IMG/VR virus record: IMGVR_UViG_3300025120_011425 | Coordinates: 1 to 21,431 of that record | From: a virus | Direction: 5' to 3' (one strand) | DNA length: 21,431 bases | Shown: positions 14,284 to 21,431 of the stretch, piece by piece | Layout: every line of letters begins with the position of its first letter | Numbering within the stretch: the stretch's first letter is position 1 | The notes under the pieces: model-generated | What the model was told of the DNA's origin: nothing | Seen by the model: only the letters and a program-made list of their open reading frames with translations | The model's database searches: none | Made by a program: the position numbers and the translations under genes

Positions 14284-15888
14284 ATGGCAATTACAACTAT
14301 TTCAAGAATACAACACAGAAGAGGACTTTCAACAGATCTCCCTCAATTGGCGGCAGGCGAATTAGGTTGGGTGGTTGACCAACAAAAACTTTTCATAGGT
14401 AATGGTACAGTAGCCGACGGAGCACCAGCAGTAGGCAACACAGAAATAATTACAAGCGGATCTAGTAGTTTTACAACAGCATTAAGTTATGTTTATCAAG
14501 GATATCTGGGAGGTTCAACTCCAATTGCAACAGGCGCCAGTGGTGACTTTACTAGAACAGTGCAAACCAAACTTGATGATTTTGTTTCAGTTAAAGATTT
14601 TGGCGCACTAGGAGATGGATCAACTGCTGATGTTACAGCCATACAACGAGCTCTTGATGAATTATACTGTGACACAGACAAAGATGATGAAAGAGCAAGA
14701 AGAATTTTATATTTTCCAGCAGGAGATTACAGAATAAATGCAAGTTTAAAAATTCCACCATTTGCAAATATAAGAGGTGAAGGTCCGGGAAAAACTGTTA
14801 TTGTTCAAAGTGCAAGTGCACCAGTAGCAGTGTTTGAAGACGACGAAAAACAAGTTTTTGGATCTATTGGTGGCAGTTCAGCAACTACTCCAACTAAAAT
14901 AAACATTGAAGGCATAACATTTCAAAACGGGTCCAGCTACGGTGGAGTTAGCATTGACAATGCAACTAATGTTAGATTCGAAAGATGTGAATTTAAAGGC
15001 GCTTATGTATCAGGTGGTGCAGACAATACAAATTCAAAAGGTGTTACTGTAAGATCAACAACTGCTTTACCTTGCAGAGATATTGTGTTTGATGCTTGTC
15101 TCTTTACAAAATTTGCTAGATTAGCAGATCTTTCTCAAGACTCAACAAGTATTAAATTTGTAAACTGTGATTTTAAAACTGGTCTCTACGGAATAATTGT
15201 AGGTGACGAACTTGACGGATCATCAACTGGTAATACAATTGGAGCAAAAGACATAAAAGTTTCAAATAGTCAATTCAACACAATTGGATTAAATGGCATA
15301 AGAGTCAAAGCACAATCAGGCTCAGCAACTGGCACAGTAGGAGAAGTAAGAAATTTTGTAAGTATGGCAAACTTTTTTGCAGAAGATGTTGGAACCAATT
15401 TTGATTCAGTTGATTCAACTGTTAACACTAGTCCAGCAATTCAATTTGACACAGATGAGTGTACCAGCATAGCAGATTTTTTTGATGCTACGCAAGACAG
15501 ACACCATGAAATAAATCCTTATGTTGAAGTTCAAGGTATAGGATATCATACTAGAGCAATTAAACAAACTACCCTTTTAGACAACATCGAATCGGCCACC
15601 AGACTTTTACAACTGCCAGCACTAGCAGGTAAACGTATCGAAATAAAATACAAAATGGAAAGAAGCGGAAATCTTAGAACAGGAACATTTTGTATAAGTG
15701 CAAGTACAAGTGGAGTTGCTTTCCAAGATGATTTTATTGAATCAGATGGAGATGTAGGCGTGACACTTTCAGCAGTTCTAAGCAACTTAGATTCAACAGC
15801 TGGTAATGAAACCGTGGAAGTGAAATACGTGACCACTGACGACAGTTCTGCAGTCACTATGGACTATGTTATATCCGAAATGGTATAA
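14284..15888 (+). CDS. Beta-helix tailspike or tail fibre protein
   Basis: A 534-residue receptor-binding-type protein. The N-terminal RIQHRRGLSTDLPQLAAGEL (8-27) with KLFIGNG (35-41) is the short repeat-type module seen at the base of many phage tail fibres and tropism determinants. From about 100 the sequence FVSVKDFGALGDG opens a pectate-lyase-3-like right-handed beta-helix: AIQRALDEL, ILYFPAGDYRI and IRGEGPGKTVI are its usual first coils, followed by Asn- and Gly-rich turns to about 400. The C-terminal ~130 residues form a separate, probably beta-sandwich, domain. The protein would sit on the baseplate and bind, possibly cleave, surface polysaccharide of the host. No catalytic residues are identified. 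It has its own late-type promoter and a Shine-Dalgarno AGGA. Confidence 0.85.
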   Translation: MAITTISRIQHRRGLSTDLPQLAAGELGWVVDQQKLFIGNGTVADGAPAVGNTEIITSGSSSFTTALSYVYQGYLGGSTPIATGASGDFTRTVQTKLDDFVSVKDFGALGDGSTADVTAIQRALDELYCDTDKDDERARRILYFPAGDYRINASLKIPPFANIRGEGPGKTVIVQSASAPVAVFEDDEKQVFGSIGGSSATTPTKINIEGITFQNGSSYGGVSIDNATNVRFERCEFKGAYVSGGADNTNSKGVTVRSTTALPCRDIVFDACLFTKFARLADLSQDSTSIKFVNCDFKTGLYGIIVGDELDGSSTGNTIGAKDIKVSNSQFNTIGLNGIRVKAQSGSATGTVGEVRNFVSMANFFAEDVGTNFDSVDSTVNTSPAIQFDTDECTSIADFFDATQDRHHEINPYVEVQGIGYHTRAIKQTTLLDNIESATRLLQLPALAGKRIEIKYKMERSGNLRTGTFCISASTSGVAFQDDFIESDGDVGVTLSAVLSNLDSTAGNETVEVKYVTTDDSSAVTMDYVISEMV

Positions 15889-15929
15889 CCAACAGTTGTA
15901 AAAAAATTATCTACACACATAACTTTCTA

Positions 15930-15958
15930 TAGACAATCTTGTTAAATTATTTTATAAT
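15930..15958 (+). promoter_or_regulatory. Sigma-70-like promoter upstream of nrdA
   Basis: TAGACA (15930-15935) and a perfect TATAAT (15953-15958) are 17 bases apart, in the 193-base gap between tailspike and nrdA. It shares the -35 block ATAGACAA with the promoter at 1301. Predicted initiation near 15965 gives nrdA an early, host-polymerase-driven transcript with a leader of about 117 bases. Confidence 0.7.
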
Positions 15959-16029
15959 AGCACATAATAAAAGATAATTTTAAACGCTATGATAAAAAAT
16001 ATACAAAATACCCTTATTCAAAAAAATAC

Positions 16030-16037
16030 GATAAATA
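16030..16037 (+). promoter_or_regulatory. T4-late-type promoter GATAAATA
   Basis: GATAAATA differs from TATAAATA by one base and lies 44 bases before the nrdA ATG at 16082. With the upstream sigma-70-like promoter this would let the RNR genes be expressed early and again late. Chance occurrence in this AT-rich leader cannot be excluded. Confidence 0.4.
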
Positions 16038-16081
16038 CGCACATTCAAAACAAGAAAATCAACGGAACAAATAAACTTATT

Positions 16082-18451
16082 ATGCCATCGACCAATACTG
16101 CAACTATTCAAATTGAAAAAAGGGATGGCAGAAAAGAAATTTTAAACATTGACAAAATTCATTTTGTAGTGGAAGAAGCCTGCGAAGGTCTTGCAGGGGT
16201 CAGTGCTTCCTTGATTGAAATGAATGCCAACATACAATTCTATGATGGCATGACAACAAAAGATATTCAAAATGTTTTGGTAAGATCAGCAAATGATTTA
16301 ATCAGTCTAGAAGCACCCAACTATCAATATGCCGCGGCAAGATTACTTTTATATGATGTGAGAAAAGAAGCACATGGTCAATACGAGTACATGCCTTTTT
16401 TAAAACTAATTTTAAGAAATATTAGATTAGGGGTGTATGACAAAGGCATAGTTGACAAATATACTAAAACTGAATTAAAAAAATTCAACACATGGATAAG
16501 AAGAGATAGAGATCTTAAATTTACCTATGCAGGTTTAAGACAGGTTGTTGACAAATATCTTGTACAAGATAGAAGTTCGGGTGCTTTATATGAAACACCA
16601 CAGGACATGTACATGATGATTGCGGCTACTCTGTTTGCATCTTATCCTACAAAAACAAGGATGACATATGTTAAAAAATATTATGATGCAATTTCACTAC
16701 ACAAAATCAACATACCTACACCGGTTATGGCAGGTGTTAGGACGCCTATCAGACAGTTTGCAAGTTGCGTTCTCGTTGACAGTGACGACACTTTGTCTAG
16801 CATTTTTAGTAGCGATATGGCCATTGGTCTTTATGTGGCTCGTAGGGCAGGGATTGGTATCAACGCTGGTAGGATCAGAGGTATCAACTCAAAAATAAGA
16901 GGTGGTGAAGTACAACACACAGGCGTCATTCCATTCCTTAAAAAGTTTGAATCAACTGTGAGATGTTGTACACAGAATGGAGTGCGTGGAGGAAATGCAA
17001 CGGTGCACTTTCCAATATGGCACCAAGAAATTGAAGATATTTTAGTTTTAAAAAATAACAAAGGTACAGAAGACAACAGAGTAAGAAGAATGGATTACTC
17101 AATACAAATTAGTAAATTATTCTATGAAAGATTTATAAACGATGAAGAAATAACTTTGTTTTCGCCACACCAAGCACCAGGCTTGTATGATGCGTTTGGT
17201 ATGCCAGAATTTGATGAATTGTATTTGAAATATGAAAAAGACAAAACTGTTCCTAAGAAAACAATTAAAGCACAAAGTTTATTTTTTGACTTGTTAAAAG
17301 AAAGAGCAGAAACTGGTCGTATCTATATCATGAACATTGACCATGCTAACACCCATTCGAGTTTCAAAGACAAAGTCTCAATGAGTAACTTATGTCAAGA
17401 AATTACTCTGCCAACTAAACCAATTACTCACATTGATGATGAAAAAGGAGAAATTGCTCTTTGTATTCTTTCTGCTGTAAATGTTGGAACGATTAACAAT
17501 CCAGATGAACTAGAAAATTTATGCGACTTGAGTGTGAGAGCCTTGGACGAAATAATCGACTATCAAGACTACCCAGTCAAGGCCGCAGAAGTTAGCACCA
17601 AAGCTAGAAGAAGTTTGGGTGTTGGTTACATTGGGTTGGCACACTACTTGGCAAAACAAGGTCACAAATATTCAGACAAAGGTGCTTGGGACGCCACAGA
17701 CAGACTGTCAGAAGCATTCCAATACTATCTATTGAGAGCAAGTAATTTACTTGCACAAGAAAAAGGAAAATGCACAGGGTTTGAAAGAACAAAATACTCA
17801 GACGGACAACTGCCAATAGATCATTACAAGAAAGAAGTTGACGAAATTGTGCCACACAAACAGAGAATGGCTTGGGAGAGTTTAAGAAAAGACATTGCCA
17901 AACACGGGTTAAGACACAGCACATTGTCAGCACAGATGCCATCAGAATCAAGTTCAGTTGTGTCAAATGCTACAAATGGTATAGAACCACCAAGAGCATT
18001 AATGGCAATTAAGAAAAGTAAGAAAGGTCCGCTGAAGCAGATAGCACCAGGATTCCCTAAACTAAAAAATGATTACACTTTGCTTTGGGAAATGAAGGGC
18101 AATAAAGGCTATATCAACATTGTGTCTGTGATGCAAAAATATTTTGATCAGGCTATATCTGGTAACTGGAGTTATAATCCGTTACAATATGATAACAATG
18201 AAGTACCATTAAGTGTAATGGCCACTGACCTATTAACAACATACAAATACGGATGGAAAACAAGTTATTATCAAAACACTTACGACTTTAAAGGCGAGGA
18301 AGAAGAAGTACAGCCTGCAGGATTAGGAGCAGTTGTAGAAGAGGATGAAGGCGAAGATGTTATTTTACCACACGAAACTGATCACGTAAATGGCACAGGC
18401 AAAATAAATATCAACACTGAAGATGGTGAGTGTGATGCCTGCACCATATAA
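16082..18451 (+). CDS. nrdA: Ribonucleoside-diphosphate reductase alpha subunit (class Ia)
   Basis: A 789-residue large subunit that converts NDPs to dNDPs for phage DNA synthesis. The N-terminal ATP-cone (about 5-95; IEKRDGRKE, YAAARLLLYD) suggests allosteric activity control. Catalytic elements match E. coli NrdA closely: Cys229 in FASCVLV, Asn436-Cys438-Glu440 in NLCQE, Cys461 in ALCILSAVN, PSESSSVVSNATNGIEPPR for substrate phosphate, the YYQNTYD Tyr pair for radical transfer, and the C-terminal CDACTI redox pair. I begin at ATG 16082: the 31 residues before it in the longer frame from 15989 are Asn/Lys/Ile-rich low complexity and contain the late-type promoter. nrdB follows after 6 bases, so the subunits are co-expressed. 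Confidence 0.95.
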   Translation: MPSTNTATIQIEKRDGRKEILNIDKIHFVVEEACEGLAGVSASLIEMNANIQFYDGMTTKDIQNVLVRSANDLISLEAPNYQYAAARLLLYDVRKEAHGQYEYMPFLKLILRNIRLGVYDKGIVDKYTKTELKKFNTWIRRDRDLKFTYAGLRQVVDKYLVQDRSSGALYETPQDMYMMIAATLFASYPTKTRMTYVKKYYDAISLHKINIPTPVMAGVRTPIRQFASCVLVDSDDTLSSIFSSDMAIGLYVARRAGIGINAGRIRGINSKIRGGEVQHTGVIPFLKKFESTVRCCTQNGVRGGNATVHFPIWHQEIEDILVLKNNKGTEDNRVRRMDYSIQISKLFYERFINDEEITLFSPHQAPGLYDAFGMPEFDELYLKYEKDKTVPKKTIKAQSLFFDLLKERAETGRIYIMNIDHANTHSSFKDKVSMSNLCQEITLPTKPITHIDDEKGEIALCILSAVNVGTINNPDELENLCDLSVRALDEIIDYQDYPVKAAEVSTKARRSLGVGYIGLAHYLAKQGHKYSDKGAWDATDRLSEAFQYYLLRASNLLAQEKGKCTGFERTKYSDGQLPIDHYKKEVDEIVPHKQRMAWESLRKDIAKHGLRHSTLSAQMPSESSSVVSNATNGIEPPRALMAIKKSKKGPLKQIAPGFPKLKNDYTLLWEMKGNKGYINIVSVMQKYFDQAISGNWSYNPLQYDNNEVPLSVMATDLLTTYKYGWKTSYYQNTYDFKGEEEEVQPAGLGAVVEEDEGEDVILPHETDHVNGTGKININTEDGECDACTI

Positions 18452-18457
18452 TCAAAA

Positions 18458-19558
18458 ATGACTAAAACTGTTTTTAACAAAAAAAATATAGATTTCACAA
18501 AACAACCCATGTTCTTTGGTGAAGATGGAGGAGTACAGCGATACGACGAATTTAAATATCCACAATTTGACAAATTAAATCAAACAATGATCGGTTACTT
18601 TTGGAGACCCGAAGAAGTTTCTTTACAGAAAGACAGAGCAGACTTTCAAGGATTTAGACCAGAACAAAAACACATATTCACATCTAACTTGAAATACCAG
18701 ACACTGTTGGATTCAGTGCAAGGCAGAGGACCAAGTCTTATGTTTTTGCCATATGTTTCAAATCCTGAACTAGAAGGATGTATTGTAACTTGGGACTTTT
18801 TTGAAACTATTCACTCAAGATCCTACACACACATTATGAAAAATGTGTACAGTGATCCTAGTGAAGTGTTTAATACTATTTTAAATGATAAAGAAATTTT
18901 AAAAAGAGCAAAAAGTGTAACAGGTGAGTATGACAAGTTTGGTAAAATAGCATTGGATCATGCAGTAGGCAAAAAAGTAGATATGATTGATCTTAAAAAA
19001 CAATTATATCTAGCAATGAACACAGTAAACCTATTAGAAGGTTTAAGGTTTTATATTTCATTTGCTTGTACCTTTGCATTTGGTGAACTAAAACTTATGG
19101 AAGGTTCAGCAAAAATACTTTCATTGATTGCTAGAGACGAAGCAACACACTTGAACTTGTCAACACACGTGATCAAAGCATGGCAAAAAGGTGACGATCC
19201 TGAAATGACCAAAGCAATGAAAGGCACAGAAAAAACTGTGATCCAGATGTTTAAAGATTGTGTTGAAGAAGAAAAAGCATGGGCAAAACATTTATTCAAA
19301 GATGGTTCGATCATTGGACTAAACGAAAAACTACTTGGACAATATGTTGAATATATTGCAAACAAAAGGCTTAGGGCACTAGGATATGACCCTCTTTATG
19401 ATATTTCAGCAAATGCAAATCCACTTCCATGGACACAACATTGGCTAAGTTCAAAAGGTATGCAGGTAGCACCCCAAGAAACAGAAGTTGAATCTTATAT
19501 CGTTGGCGGAATCAAACAAGACGTCAAACAAGGACAATTCTCAAAATTTAAACTGTAG
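18458..19558 (+). CDS. nrdB: Ribonucleoside-diphosphate reductase beta subunit (class Ia)
   Basis: A 366-residue radical-generating subunit, close in length to E. coli NrdB. All di-iron ligands and the radical tyrosine are present: Asp85 (YQTLLDS), Glu116 and His119 with Tyr123 (FETIHSRSYTHI), Glu194 (LLEGLRFYISF), and Glu228 and His231 (ARDEATHL). The C-terminal tail (VESYIVGGIKQDV...FSKFKL) is the type that docks on NrdA. The retained Tyr123 identifies it as a normal class Ia/NrdB protein and not a Tyr-less variant. It starts 6 bases after nrdA with no internal promoter, so both subunits come from one message. A 7-bp palindrome directly follows the stop. Confidence 0.95.
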   Translation: MTKTVFNKKNIDFTKQPMFFGEDGGVQRYDEFKYPQFDKLNQTMIGYFWRPEEVSLQKDRADFQGFRPEQKHIFTSNLKYQTLLDSVQGRGPSLMFLPYVSNPELEGCIVTWDFFETIHSRSYTHIMKNVYSDPSEVFNTILNDKEILKRAKSVTGEYDKFGKIALDHAVGKKVDMIDLKKQLYLAMNTVNLLEGLRFYISFACTFAFGELKLMEGSAKILSLIARDEATHLNLSTHVIKAWQKGDDPEMTKAMKGTEKTVIQMFKDCVEEEKAWAKHLFKDGSIIGLNEKLLGQYVEYIANKRLRALGYDPLYDISANANPLPWTQHWLSSKGMQVAPQETEVESYIVGGIKQDVKQGQFSKFKL

Positions 19559-19577
19559 GTTACAGATCAACTGTAAC
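19559..19577 (+). repeat. Perfect 7-bp hairpin after nrdB
   Basis: GTTACAG (19559-19565) and CTGTAAC (19571-19577) are exact inverted repeats with a 5-base loop, starting the base after the nrdB stop. No long U-run follows, so termination would be weak. It may protect the 3' end of the nrd message or limit read-through into the PAAR gene. Confidence 0.45.
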
Positions 19578-19596
19578 AACCACCATTTGTTCCTTT

Positions 19597-19604
19597 CATA
19601 AATA
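19597..19604 (+). promoter_or_regulatory. T4-late-type promoter element (CATAAATA)
   Basis: CATAAATA differs from TATAAATA by one base and ends exactly 5 bases before the ATG at 19610. It would begin transcription at that start codon. There is no Shine-Dalgarno in the 5-base gap. Confidence 0.6.
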
Positions 19605-19609
19605 TTTGT

Positions 19610-19912
19610 ATGTCAAGAAACCTATGTCGCCATGCAGACCTTGGAAGAACAGGTCATATTTGTACCACAGTGATAGGAGCAAGAGCCACCCAAAATTCTG
19701 TTTTTGCTAATGGAATTCCTGTATTGCGACAAGGAGATCCTGCTTTCCCACATTTAATTAAGAGAGGAAAGTTTTGTGTAGGACATTTTGCTAGAGTAAA
19801 CAGTGGATCAAGATCAGTTTTTTGTTTGGGTATACCAGTTGCAAGAGTTGGAGATAGTTTCGATTTTGGAAGAATGATCAGAGGATCCGGTAACGTGTTC
19901 GCAGGAGGTTAA
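19610..19912 (+). CDS. PAAR-domain tail spike tip protein
   Basis: A 100-residue PAAR-type protein, the sharpening tip that caps the central spike of contractile tails (T4 gp5.4 is an example). It shows the repeated ADLGRTGH, SVFANGIPVLRQGDPAFPH, CVGHFA, SGSRSVFCLGIPVARVGD and GNVFAGG elements, with candidate metal ligands His16, Cys18, His48, Cys56 and His59. It would bind the end of the spike beta-helix and help to pierce the outer membrane. The late-type promoter places its transcription start at the ATG. Its last codons contain the AGGAGGT (19903-19909) ribosome binding site for the next gene, so the two are co-expressed and may assemble together in the baseplate. No toxic C-terminal extension is present. 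Confidence 0.9.
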   Translation: MSRNLCRHADLGRTGHICTTVIGARATQNSVFANGIPVLRQGDPAFPHLIKRGKFCVGHFARVNSGSRSVFCLGIPVARVGDSFDFGRMIRGSGNVFAGG

Positions 19913-19913
19913 T

Positions 19914-21125
19914 ATGCCAGTAAATCAAGGTCTTAAAACATTAATAGAATCAACTCCTAATTTCAATAATCAGCATGTTCAAAATTTAATTGCTCCGGTA
20001 AACATTGGCTTTGTCACAAAGACAAGAACACTAGTTCAAAAAACAAACGCCAGCACTGTGCTAACTGTGAGTCAAAGAAATGATCTTAATGCAACATTAA
20101 ACATTCAAGCACATTTGAACTTAGGCAAAGTGCTAGAAGATCTTGATCTTCACACAACAAAAATTTACACTGGTGCCCTTGGCCAGGCTAGAGATGACAA
20201 TCCTGTAAGTCTGTTTCTCGATCATGTGCAAACTGTTCAAGGTTTTATTACAACAATTCCTAATCTCTATGGTTACACAGCAGATTCTATAAACAAGGGT
20301 GTTGCAGGACATTTTGGCACAGTAAGCGGCTCAGTGACTTCAGCAATGGATACATTAAAAGAAGCAGTGGTACATATTAATTCTAAATCTGAAAGCACCG
20401 ACACTGCATTCCAAACAGCCGCTCAGAATCTAATAAATTTTTTAGACAGTTTGGGGGACAGTTCAAGTTTTGATGAAAGCACTTTTAACAGTCTACAATC
20501 AGCATTTCAAACAGCGGCAAACAATTTTGATACAGAACTAAAAAATGGAGACTACACTGTATTTAGAACCAACATGATTAATCAAAGAAAAATTATAGTT
20601 GATCAAATAGCATTAGAAGTTGCTAATCTTGGAACTATAGACACTTACAACGAATCTTTAGCATCAGTAAGCATTTATTCTGCTTTGGCTGAAGACACTG
20701 ATGTAAGAAATTTAATAATTCAATCAAGTCAAAACAACACTTTTAAAAGTTATTTTGAAAATTATTCAAATAGGGAATCTCAATTGAATCCACTGTTTAC
20801 TGGTCTTGCAGATGACAGTGCAGAAACAACTGCGGTAGATGAAATTTTAAAATTAAAAGGGTTACCTGATGTTGTTGATTTTTTGGATTTAGACTCTGTG
20901 TCTTCGAAAGCACAACGTGATGACAGATTAAAAACCACTGTGAGTTTCAAGGGTCTAAGCACTGAGCAAATTATAACTTTGGCTTGTGAAACTTTAAAGA
21001 TCAGCATAAACAATAAAGATGTATATGCCAAAAGTAAAAGTCTACTTGCAAATCTAAATAATCATGATAGAGATTTAGTAAAAATACAAATTGACGCTAA
21101 CCAGCAAATTGATACTTTAAGTTAA
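19914..21125 (+). CDS. Large putative virion protein of unknown function
   Basis: A 403-residue protein that I do not recognise. It is Asn/Ser/Thr/Leu-rich and mostly helical, with long heptad-like stretches (LNATLNIQAHLNLGKVLEDL; TLKEAVVHINSKSE; LINFLDSLGDS) and no signal peptide or membrane segment. A coiled, extended particle protein is plausible. Expression is through the strong AGGAGGT site in the end of the PAAR gene, with a 4-base spacing, so it is tied to the spike tip and is likely to be a baseplate, spike or tail component; this rests on neighbourhood alone. Its stop abuts that of the convergent bL12 gene (TAATTA), leaving no space for a terminator. Confidence 0.65.
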   Translation: MPVNQGLKTLIESTPNFNNQHVQNLIAPVNIGFVTKTRTLVQKTNASTVLTVSQRNDLNATLNIQAHLNLGKVLEDLDLHTTKIYTGALGQARDDNPVSLFLDHVQTVQGFITTIPNLYGYTADSINKGVAGHFGTVSGSVTSAMDTLKEAVVHINSKSESTDTAFQTAAQNLINFLDSLGDSSSFDESTFNSLQSAFQTAANNFDTELKNGDYTVFRTNMINQRKIIVDQIALEVANLGTIDTYNESLASVSIYSALAEDTDVRNLIIQSSQNNTFKSYFENYSNRESQLNPLFTGLADDSAETTAVDEILKLKGLPDVVDFLDLDSVSSKAQRDDRLKTTVSFKGLSTEQIITLACETLKISINNKDVYAKSKSLLANLNNHDRDLVKIQIDANQQIDTLS

Positions 21126-21431
21126 TTACTTTAATGCAACCGTAGCACCTTGTTCTTCTAGTGCTTTTTTCATTTCTTCTGCTTCTGATTTATCAATATC
21201 TTCTTTGACTGCTTTAGGTAATCCTTCAACAAAGTTTTTTGCTTCTAACAGGCCTAGGCCAAGTATTTCTTTAACTTTTTTAAGTACGCCTATTTTTTTA
21301 CCGTCAGCAAAGCCTGTTATCATAACTGTGGCTGTGGTTTTTGCTTCTACTGGTGCTTCTACTGGTGCCGCAACCATGCCTGCTGTTGCTGTTACACCCC
21401 ACTCTATTTCCAGTTTGTTGGCTAAATCAGC
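21126..21431 (-). CDS. rplL: Viral ribosomal protein bL12 (5' end cut by window)
   Basis: The visible 101 residues show the end of the N-terminal dimer domain and hinge ([13 protein letters not shown]), a linker rich in Ala/Pro/Val/Glu, and the full C-terminal domain with [21 protein letters not shown], which in cellular bL12 binds translation factors EF-G and EF-Tu. The frame stays open to the window edge, so the gene begins beyond 21431; the ATG at 21377 is internal. bL12 forms the ribosomal stalk, and a phage copy could replace host bL12 and bias translation to phage mRNA. Phage-encoded bL12 is known from Pelagibacter phages and other viruses. Compared with E. coli, the helix-face Lys of GLGLKEAK is Leu here. 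It is on the minus strand, and its stop abuts the convergent gene's stop. Confidence 0.9.
   Translation of the reverse strand, partial: ADLANKLEIEWGVTATAGMVAAPVEAPVEAKTTATVMITGFADGKKIGVLKKVKEILGLGLLEAKNFVEGLPKAVKEDIDKSEAEEMKKALEEQGATVALK

Noticed and set aside
15889-15920. CAACAGTTG followed by an A-run as a terminator after the tailspike
   Set aside because: The stem is only about 4 base pairs and there is no T-run on the coding strand.
15989-16081. Upstream ATG that would lengthen NrdA by 31 residues
   Set aside because: The extension is Asn/Lys/Ile low-complexity and contains the late-type GATAAATA; the ATP-cone begins normally after ATG 16082.
17604-17966. Minus-strand open frame of 120 codons within nrdA
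   Set aside because: It is a shadow of the well-supported nrdA coding frame, with Cys/Leu-rich composition and no domain signal.
18405-18410. TAAATA inside the nrdA end as a late promoter for nrdB
   Set aside because: It lies within coding sequence 47 bases before the nrdB ATG and does not match the spacing classes; nrdA-nrdB are 6 bases apart and need no separate promoter.

Overview
The window is a stretch of an AT-rich, gene-dense genome of a T4-like (contractile-tailed) marine bacteriophage. It carries class Ia ribonucleotide reductase genes (nrdA, nrdB), a PAAR spike-tip protein, a beta-helix tailspike and a PD-(D/E)XK exonuclease. Several genes are preceded by T4-late-type TAAATA promoter elements. 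Small conserved-type virion or unknown genes alternate with metabolic and surface-modifying cargo. A virus-encoded ribosomal protein bL12 runs off the right edge. Phage bL12 genes are known from Pelagibacter phages and related viruses, so a SAR11-type or similar AT-rich marine host is likely, but the host is inferred and not shown by the sequence.

Layout. At 12-1278 a sulfotransferase-like gene and a methyltransferase gene overlap. At 1346-2865 a small unknown gene precedes a protein with DNA/RNA ligase-type nucleotidyltransferase motifs. At 2812-3882 (minus) lies a GT10-like glycosyltransferase. At 3898-5954 an unknown protein is joined through TAATG to a kinase-like/methyltransferase fusion. 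At 6066-7307 three tandem small paralogous genes with strong ribosome binding sites look like abundant virion proteins, and they end in a clear terminator at 7338-7371. At 7388-10832 there are small phage genes (a second sulfotransferase-like protein, a single-span membrane protein, and an acidic-tailed putative virion protein). At 10850-13533 a glutathione peroxidase overlaps a radical SAM gene, which converges on a second radical SAM/SPASM gene. At 13553-15888 are an exonuclease and a tailspike. At 16082-19558 lies nrdA-nrdB. At 19610-21125 are the PAAR spike and a large unknown protein. At 21126-21431 (minus) lies bL12.

Regulation is the most striking feature. Four genes (3898, 7388, 9587, 19610) have TAAATA exactly 5 nt before the ATG and a fifth (1346) has it at 6 nt, with no Shine-Dalgarno. 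By T4 late-promoter geometry, transcription would begin at or next to the start codon, giving leaderless late mRNAs. Other late-type promoters sit farther upstream, and at 6066 and 14284 the gene has a normal Shine-Dalgarno. Two sigma-70-like promoters share an ATAGACAA -35 block, ahead of 1346 and nrdA.

The accessory genes point to two themes: modification of surfaces or small molecules (sulfotransferase-like, methyltransferases, glycosyltransferase, kinase-like fusion, two radical SAM enzymes), and support of host physiology during infection (RNR for dNTPs, GPx for peroxide, bL12 for translation). Three of the accessory genes lie on the minus strand between plus-strand genes and meet the convergent neighbour by overlap or direct abutment, as expected for compact cargo inserts. 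There is no gene-free stretch longer than about 200 bases. I see no tRNA, CRISPR array or insertion sequence.
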